Notes: generated by a model from the letters alone, not told the origin. A DNA stretch of 5,183 nucleotides from Sulfitobacter sp. (GCA_026421135.1 JAPKCR010000226.1:1-5183); one strand, 5' to 3'; positions 1 through 5,183 are shown, counted from the stretch's first letter. Program-made: numbers and translations.

Positions 1-1081
1 TGGGCGAAAGGGTTGCCACGAATTCCGGTGGGCCGGCATTGGGGTCGGATGCAACAGGCAGTGTTGTTGTTAGGGCAAAAACGTCCGGCAACGATGTCTC
101 AAGTTCACCTATGACCCGATCGAAAAGCGACTGATCCGTACCTTCTTTGGCGATCAGGTGAATGTCTGCGTCAACAAAGCTGACGGATCCGCCGCCAATT
201 TCCGCAAGTGCGGCAATTGCTGTTTCCACAGCATCGGCCCAACGCGGTGTTGGCACACCCATACCCACTGTGCATCTTTGTCCCTCGGGTGCACCAGCCT
301 TGACTGCGGCCTTCAAAATTTGCTCGCGTGCTTCGTCTGTGTCGGCGCTGCACCCGTCAAAGTCGGTACTTTCTTCACTGATCTGAAACCTGAGGGTGAA
401 GGGGGTGATGACGGGACGCGGGGCGGAAATGTCCATAGTGACAATGAGGCCGGGAGGAGTCGCGCGGCGCAATTGTGCTTCAAGGCGGGCCTTCGCTTCA
501 GCGCTGTCAGAGATGGCTGTAATGGTGACGCGACCTGCGGAAACCGAAACCTTGGCACGGGGCAGTTTTTCCATCGCCGCGATGGCAAAACCAAATGCGT
601 CTTCCCAGCCTTCGGGGGCCGGATAATTTGCCGATTCCAGAAAGTCTGCGACGTTTTTCTGACCGGCCATCGTATAGAAACGGTTGATAGCTCCTTCACG
701 GTCGGTGGTGGTCGGGATCAATCCGCTGATAGACACGCCTGAATCGTTTCGCAGAATTTCAACCGAAAACCTCGGTGCCGCAATCGCAGCCTGCGATTCG
801 ACGGCCATCTGATCAATCACACGGGCGGCGTCCACCACCGTTCCCGCCGCACTGAGGGCGTTAAAGCGGATCACCTCATTCGGGGCTGTTCCAGAAAGCG
901 TAACCTGAAGACCGTCCGCCTCGACTTCGGCCCATGTCATGCCCTTTTCATCCAGCGCATCGCGCACACCAATTTCGGAGTTCTCCTCGATCAATGTGAC
1001 CGAAAAATTTGCCGCAACGAGTGACAAGGTGGCTGCGGCTGAAAAGGTCAGCGCGATGATCAGAAGGGCAGACAGACGCAT
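1..1081 (-). CDS. OmpA-family envelope protein with BON-like repeats, N-terminal part (runs off the left edge)
   Basis: An uninterrupted reading frame of 360 codons starts at the ATG at 1081 and is still open at base 1. Residues 3-24 form a hydrophobic signal peptide or membrane anchor (start MRLSALLIIALTFSAAA), so the rest should be periplasmic. Residues 26-92 look like a BON-type module (EADGLQVTLSGTAP). A second module begins at FSVEILRND (105-113). Residues 157-220 and 279-343 resemble each other (W-x-DA...AIAA[ML] then a beta-rich stretch). Cys244 and Cys270 are the only cysteines and could form a disulfide in the periplasm. From memory, Rhodobacteraceae proteins of this type next to ubiA continue to roughly 600 or more residues and end in a peptidoglycan-binding OmpA domain, which is not in the window; the name therefore rests on family resemblance. 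The Shine-Dalgarno is weak (GAGC just before the ATG). It lies 63 bases downstream of ubiA on the same strand and may be co-transcribed. Confidence 0.8.
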   Translation of the reverse strand, partial: MRLSALLIIALTFSAAATLSLVAANFSVTLIEENSEIGVRDALDEKGMTWAEVEADGLQVTLSGTAPNEVIRFNALSAAGTVVDAARVIDQMAVESQAAIAAPRFSVEILRNDSGVSISGLIPTTTDREGAINRFYTMAGQKNVADFLESANYPAPEGWEDAFGFAIAAMEKLPRAKVSVSAGRVTITAISDSAEAKARLEAQLRRATPPGLIVTMDISAPRPVITPFTLRFQISEESTDFDGCSADTDEAREQILKAAVKAGAPEGQRCTVGMGVPTPRWADAVETAIAALAEIGGGSVSFVDADIHLIAKEGTDQSLFDRVIGELETSLPDVFALTTTLPVASDPNAGPPEFVATLSP

Positions 1082-1115
1082 AAGCTCATTTCTGGGAACG
1101 TTAATGTTGAACTAG

Positions 1116-1144
1116 GTGATACGCGCGTGGGCTGCTCTGTGCAA
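1116..1144 (-). promoter_or_regulatory. Putative sigma70-like promoter for the OmpA-family gene
   Basis: On the minus strand TTGCAC (1144-1139) is followed after exactly 17 bases by TATCAC (1121-1116). The boxes match the consensus at 3 of 6 and 4 of 6 positions. Transcription would start near 1109, giving a leader of about 28 bases before the ATG at 1081. The -35 box starts directly after the ubiA stop codon. This is pattern matching only; co-transcription with ubiA remains possible. Confidence 0.3.
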
Positions 1145-2119
1145 TCAGGCCAACAGCGCAGCTGCGAAAAATAACAGCGGAATAATGCCAGTATCGCGGT
1201 TAACACGAAACAGTTGCAACAACTTATCGTTATTGTTGATGTCCAGCCCACGCAGTTGCCATGCCATATGCCAACCCATTGCCCATGGTCCTCCAAGCGC
1301 CAAAACCATCGCTAGAAACGACGCTTTCTCGCGCAAGGCAAAAATGACCGCCAGCCCCATAAGCCCGACCGTCGCCATCAAGAAACGGCGCAGCCATTCT
1401 GAAGTGTTATCGCCAAAAAGGCGGGCTGTGGATTTGATACCTATCAGCGCGTCATCTTCGGTGTCTTGGTGGGCATAGATCGTATCGTAAAACAGCGTCC
1501 ATGCGATGCCAGCCATATACAAGACAACGGCAGGTGCGCCCAATGATCCAGTATGGGCCGTCCATGCCAACAAGGCACCCCAATTGAAAGCAATGCCCAA
1601 GAATACCTGTGGCCACCAAGTAACGCGCTTGGCGAATGGATAGATCGCGACGGGCAACAACGCCAGAATACCAAGCGAAATAGCGGCATAGTTAAATGTA
1701 AGCAAAATGCAGAACGCGATCAGCGCCTGTGCGACCATCCACGCAACGGCACCTTTGACGGTGACTTGACCTGACGGGATGGGGCGTGACCGGGTACGTG
1801 CGACCTGCGCATCAAAATCGCGGTCGGTGATGTCGTTCCACGTGCAGCCCGCGCCCCGCATCAGCCATGCGCCCAAACCGCAGCCCACCAATATCCACAG
1901 ATCAAAAAGGCGTGGTTGCTGATCAAACAGCATCGCAAGTGCCAAACCCCACCAGCACGGCAGCAACAAAAGCCAAGTGCCAATTGGGCGGTCTGCCCGG
2001 CTGAGCCGCAGATAGGGGCGTGTAAAAGCCGGGGCGTAGCGGTCAACCCAATTGTCCGAAGCCGCATCTGCCACGCGATCATTTTCACTGCCATCTGGTA
2101 CAGGGGGGCTGTCTTGCAT
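1145..2119 (-). CDS. ubiA: 4-hydroxybenzoate polyprenyltransferase UbiA
   Basis: A 324-residue integral membrane prenyltransferase that attaches the polyprenyl tail to 4-hydroxybenzoate in ubiquinone biosynthesis, in the inner membrane. Both Asp-rich Mg-diphosphate motifs of the UbiA superfamily are present: NDITDRDFD at residues 95-103, and YDTIYAHQDTEDD at 211-223. RLSRADRPIGTWLLLLPCWW (38-57) and RSRPIPSGQVT (110-120) are typical of UbiA. Several hydrophobic helices follow, for example at 46-64, 74-89, 124-141, 147-162, 172-186, 196-210, 246-261 and 312-324. It is longer than the 290-residue E. coli protein mainly through a polar N-terminal extension of about 30 residues. The ATG at 2119 is preceded by only a weak AGG nine bases upstream. 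It is divergent from rsmE, with 12 bases between the two ATG codons. Nothing suggests inactivation. The side-chain length of the quinone cannot be read from the sequence. Confidence 0.96.
   Translation of the reverse strand: MQDSPPVPDGSENDRVADAASDNWVDRYAPAFTRPYLRLSRADRPIGTWLLLLPCWWGLALAMLFDQQPRLFDLWILVGCGLGAWLMRGAGCTWNDITDRDFDAQVARTRSRPIPSGQVTVKGAVAWMVAQALIAFCILLTFNYAAISLGILALLPVAIYPFAKRVTWWPQVFLGIAFNWGALLAWTAHTGSLGAPAVVLYMAGIAWTLFYDTIYAHQDTEDDALIGIKSTARLFGDNTSEWLRRFLMATVGLMGLAVIFALREKASFLAMVLALGGPWAMGWHMAWQLRGLDINNNDKLLQLFRVNRDTGIIPLLFFAAALLA
2102..2116 (+). promoter_or_regulatory. rsmE: Strong Shine-Dalgarno plus in-frame TTG: possible alternative rsmE start inside ubiA
   Basis: AGGGGGG at 2102-2108 stands five bases before TTG at 2114-2116, which is in frame with rsmE and has no stop before the ATG at 2132. 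Starting there would add six residues and make rsmE overlap the first codons of ubiA. The purine run also encodes two prolines of UbiA (residues 5-6) on the other strand, so it may be coincidence. Confidence 0.3.
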
Positions 2120-2131
2120 ATATCATTGCCT

Positions 2132-2854
2132 ATGAACGCGAAAATCAGACTTTATGTAGAGCATCCCTTGGGTCAGGGGCAATCAGTTCCTTTGGACAAG
2201 GCGCAAGCACATTACCTTTTCGGGGTGATGCGAAAAGCCGAAGGTGCGCATGTGTTGCTGTTCAACGGTACCGATGGGGAATGGCTGGCGCAGGTCACCC
2301 AAGCTGGCAAGCGTGGCGGCGTCTTAAGCTGTCTCGAGGCGACAAAACCTTTGCAGATGCCGCCCGACCTGTGGCTGATCTTTGCGCCGATTAAAAAGGC
2401 GAGGACAGACTTCATTGTCGAAAAGGCGACCGAGATGGGTGCCCGCCGGATCATACCGGTGCTGACCGACTATACTAATTCGGGTCGGGTCCAGCGGGAT
2501 CGGTTACAAGCGCACGCGGTCGAGGCCGCAGAGCAATGCGGCGGGACATTTGTGCCCGAAGTTGCCGAAATGATAAAGCTGGACCGTCTTTTGGATCAGT
2601 GGACGCCAGAGCGGTCCTTGATGTTTTGCGACGAGGCATTGGTCGGTGGAAATGCCGGACTGGGTCTGGCGAAAGCCGGGCCTTGGGGTATTTTGATTGG
2701 GCCTGAGGGCGGATTTTCCGACCGCGAACGAGCGCGGTTGCGGGGACTGGAATTCACGCAAGCGGTTCCATTGGGGCCCCGGATCCTTAGGGCGGATACA
2801 GCCGCTGTTGCCGCGATGACAGTCTGGCAGCAAGCTTTGGGGGATTGGTCTTGA
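2132..2854 (+). CDS. rsmE: 16S rRNA (uracil-1498-N3)-methyltransferase RsmE
   Basis: A 240-residue SPOUT-class methyltransferase that uses S-adenosylmethionine to methylate N3 of U1498 in 16S rRNA of the small ribosomal subunit. The N-terminal RNA-binding (PUA-like) part spans about 1-72, including AHYLFGVMR (26-34). The C-terminal trefoil-knot domain carries the family signatures KATEMGA (98-104), EAAEQCGG (131-138), IGPEGGFS (189-196) and LGPRILRADTAAVAA (214-228), which form the cofactor pocket. The length agrees with the usual 240-245 residues. I chose the ATG at 2132 because MNAKIRLYV is where relatives begin, as I recall; however, no Shine-Dalgarno precedes it at a proper distance (TATCATTGCCT lies upstream), so translation is either leaderless, SD-independent, or begins at the TTG at 2114. 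The frame stays open upstream to 1916, but that part only mirrors ubiA. Confidence 0.95.
   Translation: MNAKIRLYVEHPLGQGQSVPLDKAQAHYLFGVMRKAEGAHVLLFNGTDGEWLAQVTQAGKRGGVLSCLEATKPLQMPPDLWLIFAPIKKARTDFIVEKATEMGARRIIPVLTDYTNSGRVQRDRLQAHAVEAAEQCGGTFVPEVAEMIKLDRLLDQWTPERSLMFCDEALVGGNAGLGLAKAGPWGILIGPEGGFSDRERARLRGLEFTQAVPLGPRILRADTAAVAAMTVWQQALGDWS
2153..2182 (-). promoter_or_regulatory. ubiA: Weak candidate promoter for ubiA, inside the rsmE coding region
   Basis: On the minus strand TTGCCC (2182-2177), an 18-base spacer and TACATA (2158-2153) give a weak sigma70-like pair that would start transcription near 2146, about 27 bases before the ubiA ATG. Each box matches only about half of the consensus. 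Because the intergenic gap is 12 bases, some promoter for ubiA must lie in rsmE coding sequence; this is the best spot I see, not a secure one. Confidence 0.2.
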
Positions 2855-2885
2855 GCGTCGCGGATGGGTCTTTTGTTGCGCAGGC

Positions 2886-2923
2886 GGGGGTTTCACACCC
2901 CCACACCTCCGTGGAGTTTATTT
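2886..2923 (+). terminator. Possible terminator after rsmE
   Basis: A six-pair stem GGGGGT/ACCCCC with loop TTCAC (2886-2902) is followed by a small CTC/GAG hairpin (2907-2916, loop CGTG) and a T-rich tail TTTATTT (2917-2923). The distance from the main stem to the T tract is longer than in a standard intrinsic terminator, so termination could be weak and the downstream gene may be partly read through from rsmE. Confidence 0.35.
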
Positions 2924-2937
2924 GCCAAAATGAAAAC

Positions 2938-2943
2938 GGGGGG
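2938..2943 (+). promoter_or_regulatory. Ribosome binding site formed by the end of the intergenic element
   Basis: A run of six G residues ends five bases before the ATG at 2949 and is the only Shine-Dalgarno-like sequence there. It fixes the start of the membrane-protein gene and coincides with the right end of the repeat-like block. Confidence 0.5.
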
Positions 2944-2948
2944 ATGCT

Positions 2949-3476
2949 ATGAGTTTCTTGAGACCAGAGGCGAAAGCCGAATTGTGGCGCTGGCGCGAAG
3001 TCCTGGCGGGCGTGGTTGTTGCCCTGTTCGGGTTGTGGCTGGTCATGGGGCCGGGCCTGCTGTTGGCCATTCCCGGATATGGTTTGATTGTCGGCGGAAC
3101 TGCTTTCGTCTGGCTAGGCGTCCAACGCGGCCGGTTTCGAAAATCGGGGCTAGGCGCGGGTGCCGTGCAGGTGGACGAAGGCCAGATCGCCTATTTCGGT
3201 CCATTAACCGGCGGCGTTGTGGCCCTTCGTGAGATGGAGCGGCTGAGTTTGGAGCGTGGGGCCTTCCCTGCTCATTGGAAGTTGGAACAGCCCGGACAAA
3301 ATGCCGTGATGATACCGGTGGACGCTGCCGGATCCGATGCATTGTTTGATGCATTTGCCGCGCTTCCGGGGTTGAAAACCGAACGGATGTTGGCAGAGCT
3401 TGCCGATGACAAGACCCTTTCGGTTGTCATTTGGGAACGGCAAACCATGCGCCCCGCGAGCGCCCTGTTGCATTGA
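2949..3476 (+). CDS. Conserved hypothetical membrane protein, two N-terminal helices and a cytoplasmic domain
   Basis: A 175-residue protein of unknown function. Residues 18-34 and 37-58 are hydrophobic helices separated by a short Gly/Pro turn (GPG at 34-36). The basic stretch QRGRFRK (59-65) follows the second helix, and Trp/Arg-rich ELWRWRE (11-17) precedes the first, so both termini should be cytoplasmic with a hairpin in the inner membrane. Residues 73-142 read as a small mixed alpha/beta domain: strands at VQVDEGQIAYFGP (73-85), a glycine pair and strand (GGVVALREMERLSL), HWKLEQPG (109-116), VMIPVDAAGSDALFDAFAALPGL (120-142). This pattern is reminiscent of bacterial PH-like membrane proteins, which is inference. 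It has a good ribosome binding site and a GC-rich codon use like its neighbours. The gap is 94 bases after rsmE and 87 bases before gshA, so it may share transcripts with either. A similar gene sits between rsmE and gshA in Rhodobacteraceae, as I recall. Confidence 0.85.
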   Translation: MSFLRPEAKAELWRWREVLAGVVVALFGLWLVMGPGLLLAIPGYGLIVGGTAFVWLGVQRGRFRKSGLGAGAVQVDEGQIAYFGPLTGGVVALREMERLSLERGAFPAHWKLEQPGQNAVMIPVDAAGSDALFDAFAALPGLKTERMLAELADDKTLSVVIWERQTMRPASALLH

Positions 3477-3485
3477 CACCCCTTC

Positions 3486-3519
3486 GAATTCGCACCATCC
3501 CTACTGTTCAAGCGAATTC
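3486..3519. repeat. Inverted repeat upstream of gshA (GAATTCGC / GCGAATTC)
   Basis: Two perfect 8-base arms, GAATTCGC at 3486-3493 and GCGAATTC at 3512-3519, are separated by 18 bases in the gap between the membrane-protein gene and gshA. The left copy is itself inside the palindrome CGAATTCG (3485-3492). It could be an operator, a weak stem-loop ending the upstream transcript, or chance. No T tract follows. Confidence 0.3.
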
Positions 3520-3550
3520 ATTCTGCCCTGACACTTAGTGAAACAATCCC

Positions 3551-3554
3551 GGAG
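3551..3554 (+). promoter_or_regulatory. gshA: Ribosome binding site of gshA
   Basis: GGAG lies nine bases before the ATG at 3564. It sits in a small palindrome-like context (GGAGCCTCC, 3551-3559). No other start in this frame lies near the conserved N-terminus, so it supports the chosen ATG. Confidence 0.5.
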
Positions 3555-3563
3555 CCTCCCCTT

Positions 3564-4934
3564 ATGTCTATCCCTCAATCCGGCGGTGGCCCGATCGAAA
3601 ATCATGCACAACTGGCTGAATACCTGGCTGATGGGTGCAAGCCCAAAGAAGACTGGCGCATCGGAACCGAGCACGAAAAGTTTGGCTATAGCAAAGAGAC
3701 ACTTTTGCCGCTGCCCTATGAGGGGGCGTGTTCAATTCGTGCCATGCTTGAGGGCTTGCGTGATGGCCATGGCTGGGACCCCGTCGAGGAAGGCGGCAAG
3801 CTGATTGGTTTGGTCAAGGACGGCGCGAATGTCTCGCTGGAACCGGGCGGTCAGCTTGAACTTTCAGGGGCACCCGTCGAGACCATCCACGAGACGTGCG
3901 ATGAGGTGAACGCCCATTTGCGCGAAGTTCGCGATGTGGCTGACCGGATCGGTGCGGGCTTTATCGGACTGGGTGCGGCACCGGAATGGACCCACGAACA
4001 GATGGATTTGATGCCCAAAGGGCGTTACAAGTTGATGAATGAATACATGACCAAGGTTGGCACGATGGGCCGGGTCATGATGCGCCGGACCTGTACCGTC
4101 CAGGTGAACCTTGATTTTGGATCAGAGGCCGACATGGTGCAAAAGCTGCGCGTCGCATTAGCGTTGCAGCCGGTTGCCACGGCATTGTTTGCGAATTCTC
4201 CGTTCTTTGAGGGCAAGCCGAACGGCCACAAATCCTGGCGCAGCCGGGTGTGGCGCGATCTGGATGCCGCGCGCACAGGCATGCTGCCTTGGGCGTTTGA
4301 AGACGGCATGGGGTTCGAGCGTTGGGTGGACTATGCGTTGGATGTACCAATGTATTTCGTCTACCGCGACGGTCAGTATATCGACGCATTAGGGCAGTCG
4401 TTCCGTGATTTTCTGAAGGGCGAGTTGCCCGCATTGCCCGGCGAAAAGCCGACGCTAAGCGATTGGGCGGATCATCTAACGACCGCATTTCCTGAGGCGC
4501 GGATCAAGAAATTCATCGAAATGCGCGGTGCGGATGGCGGACCTTGGCGGCGTCTGTGTGCCTTGCCCGCGTTTTGGGTCGGGTTGATGTATGATCAATC
4601 TGCGCTGGATGGTGCATGGGATCTGGCCAAGGGGTGGGATGCGGAAACGCGTGAAGGATTGCGGGTCGCTGCTTCGGTTGACGGGCTTCAGGCGGAATTC
4701 AATGGCGTGAAAATGCATGATCTAGCCCGCGAAGTGGTGGCGCTGTCCGAACATGGCCTGAAAGCGCGTGCGCGGACGGGGGCCGGTGGCATGGTTCCTG
4801 ACGAGACGCATTTCCTGAATGCCCTAAAGGAAAGCATCGAGACGGGCAAAGTTCCGGCGGATGAATTGCTTGATGATTACAATGGCAAGTGGAACGGCGA
4901 TCTAAGCCGAATTTACGCCGAATATTCCTATTAA
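3564..4934 (+). CDS. gshA: Glutamate-cysteine ligase (plant/proteobacterial type)
   Basis: A 456-residue cytoplasmic enzyme that joins L-glutamate and L-cysteine with ATP to gamma-glutamylcysteine, the first step of glutathione synthesis. It belongs to the family shared by plants and proteobacteria, not the E. coli-type family. Visible signatures are WRIGTEHEKFGY (31-42), SLEPGGQLELSGAP (91-104), MPKGRY (150-155), RRTCTVQVNLDF (174-185), LQPVATALFANSPF (201-214), GKPNG (217-221), YALDVPMYF (257-265) and RGADGGPWRRLCALPAFWVG (321-340); the first two contribute to the nucleotide/substrate site in the family. Length is close to mature plant enzymes; there is no transit peptide. There are five cysteines (25, 56, 112, 177, 332). 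Cys112 and Cys332 align with the plant CC1 disulfide (Arabidopsis 186/406), with the same 220-residue spacing, whereas the plant CC2 positions (349/364) are Ala275 and Ala290. The start ATG has a GGAG nine bases upstream. The gene ends three bases from the stop of the convergent downstream gene. The gshB gene is not in the window. Confidence 0.96.
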   Translation: MSIPQSGGGPIENHAQLAEYLADGCKPKEDWRIGTEHEKFGYSKETLLPLPYEGACSIRAMLEGLRDGHGWDPVEEGGKLIGLVKDGANVSLEPGGQLELSGAPVETIHETCDEVNAHLREVRDVADRIGAGFIGLGAAPEWTHEQMDLMPKGRYKLMNEYMTKVGTMGRVMMRRTCTVQVNLDFGSEADMVQKLRVALALQPVATALFANSPFFEGKPNGHKSWRSRVWRDLDAARTGMLPWAFEDGMGFERWVDYALDVPMYFVYRDGQYIDALGQSFRDFLKGELPALPGEKPTLSDWADHLTTAFPEARIKKFIEMRGADGGPWRRLCALPAFWVGLMYDQSALDGAWDLAKGWDAETREGLRVAASVDGLQAEFNGVKMHDLAREVVALSEHGLKARARTGAGGMVPDETHFLNALKESIETGKVPADELLDDYNGKWNGDLSRIYAEYSY

Positions 4935-4937
4935 GGA

Positions 4938-5183
4938 TCAGCCGCCGACTGTTAGTCCACAGACAAAGGTCACGACCTTTTCTGTGGACATCTCGCAGGG
5001 AAAGAGGCGTGGACCATCGGTCAGGTCATATAAGTTCAGGCTGATGTAGTCGGTACCGCCCAATTCTTCTGCGACCAGTTTCCAGCTTTTGCCATGCGCA
5101 AACGCGCTTTTGGAAAAGACATCTGCCTTGCCATTGAACGACCCTGTGTGTGTGCCCAAGGGCAGCGCGTGGAAGGCCGTCAG
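4938..5183 (-). CDS. Small conserved hypothetical protein (5' end beyond the right edge)
   Basis: The frame is open from the right edge (first visible codon CTG) to the TGA at 4940-4938, giving 81 residues that begin LTAFHALPLGTHTG. A TTG at 5159 could serve as a start, but the preceding residues LTAFHALP look like part of the protein; I recall Rhodobacteraceae homologues of about 80-85 residues with this opening, so probably only a few residues are missing. Visible features are a SKSAFAHGKSWKLVAEELGG core, a GTDYISLNLYDL strand region and PCEMS near the C-terminus; two cysteines occur. There is no membrane segment, so it is presumably cytoplasmic. Function is unknown to me. It converges on gshA with three bases between stop codons, and its last 17 or so codons hold the long stem-loop. 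Confidence 0.75.
   Translation of the reverse strand: MTAFHALPLGTHTGSFNGKADVFSKSAFAHGKSWKLVAEELGGTDYISLNLYDLTDGPRLFPCEMSTEKVVTFVCGLTVGG
4955..4989. terminator. Long stem-loop between convergent genes, likely bidirectional transcript end
   Basis: GTCCACAGA (4955-4963) pairs perfectly with TCTGTGGAC (4981-4989). After a single bulged C (4964), AAAGGT (4965-4970) pairs with ACCTTT (4975-4980), leaving the four-base loop CACG. That gives 15 pairs with one bulge. It begins 21 bases after the gshA stop codon and lies within the last codons of the minus-strand gene. No T tract follows on either strand, so it may act as a 3' end-stabilising or Rho-associated structure instead of a standard intrinsic terminator. 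Confidence 0.55.

Larger units (their letters stand above)
2881..2948 (+). repeat. Candidate dispersed Rhodobacteraceae intergenic element
   Basis: The gap between rsmE and the next gene holds a structured, low-complexity block: GGGGGT / ACCCCC inverted repeat (2886-2891, 2897-2902), then CTCCGTGGAG (2907-2916), then TTTATTTGCC (2917-2926), AAAATGAAAACGG and a G run ending at 2943. I recall very similar blocks (a G-run/C-run hairpin, then a C/T-rich to GTGGAGTATTT core, then GCCAA-ATGAAA) in many intergenic regions of Roseobacter-group genomes. Repeat status cannot be shown from a single copy in this window. Confidence 0.45.

Noticed and set aside
158..742. Plus-strand open frame of 194 codons
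   Set aside because: It lies opposite the continuous minus-strand OmpA-family gene, is rich in Cys, Gly and His in a low-complexity way, and has no recognisable motif.
1916..2131. Upstream extension of the rsmE frame
   Set aside because: It is antisense to the ubiA N-terminus and adds about 72 residues before the conserved RsmE start with no domain resemblance. Only the last few codons (from TTG 2114) remain possible.
2944..2952. ATG CTA TGA mini-frame overlapping the start of the membrane-protein gene
   Set aside because: A two-codon frame at this place is expected by chance and I see nothing supporting translational coupling.
2864..3232. Plus-strand open frame over the intergenic element and membrane-protein gene
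   Set aside because: It is a shifted frame of the membrane-protein gene with Arg/Gly-rich nonsense composition; the gene from 2949 has hydrophobic helices and a better ribosome binding site.
3528..3541. CTGACA followed by TTAGTG-like bases as a gshA promoter
   Set aside because: CTGACA resembles a -35 box but no acceptable -10 box follows at 16-18 bases; the region there is the ribosome binding site.
4075..4488. Minus-strand open frame inside gshA
   Set aside because: It is the complement of conserved GshA coding sequence, Arg/Pro rich, with no recognisable motif.
1..5183. Insertion sequence, prophage, CRISPR or defence system
   Set aside because: No transposase, integrase, terminal repeats, regular direct repeats or defence-type domains occur; all genes are housekeeping or conserved genes with similar composition.

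Overview
The window looks like ordinary chromosome from an alphaproteobacterium, most likely a Rhodobacteraceae member of the Roseobacter type. The grounds are the protein sequences (a Rhodobacteraceae-style OmpA-family protein, UbiA, RsmE and a plant/proteobacterial-type GshA), moderately high GC, and the gene order, which I recall from that family. I cannot name the genus. No mobile element, CRISPR array, tRNA or rRNA is visible, and no gene-free stretch exceeds about 100 bases.

Left part (1-2119, minus strand): ubiA (4-hydroxybenzoate polyprenyltransferase, ubiquinone synthesis) is followed downstream by the first 360 residues of a large exported protein. That second gene runs off the left edge. 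Its N-terminal and internal repeat modules match the OmpA-family proteins found next to ubiA in Rhodobacteraceae; the OmpA domain itself would lie outside the window. A promoter-like sequence in the 63-base gap suggests this gene can also be transcribed on its own.

Middle (2120-3476, plus strand): rsmE (16S rRNA m3U1498 methyltransferase) diverges from ubiA across only 12 bases, so both promoters must lie inside the opposing coding sequence. RsmE has no Shine-Dalgarno sequence before its conserved ATG, but a strong one sits before an in-frame upstream TTG inside ubiA. After rsmE comes a G/C-rich hairpin element that looks like a dispersed Rhodobacteraceae intergenic repeat. Its right end supplies the ribosome binding site of a two-helix membrane protein of unknown function.

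Right part (3477-5183): gshA (glutamate-cysteine ligase, first step of glutathione synthesis) is complete. It keeps the two cysteines equivalent to plant disulfide CC1 but has alanine at both CC2 positions. A conserved small hypothetical protein, nearly complete, converges on gshA with 3 bases between the stop codons. A long stem-loop lies inside the 3' end of that small gene and probably separates the two convergent transcripts.

The genes are housekeeping functions (quinone synthesis, ribosome modification, thiol synthesis) plus envelope proteins, with no evident shared pathway. I see no new multi-gene system. The points most worth checking are the stem-loop in coding sequence, the rsmE start, the repeat element, the GshA cysteine pattern and the uncharacterised membrane protein.
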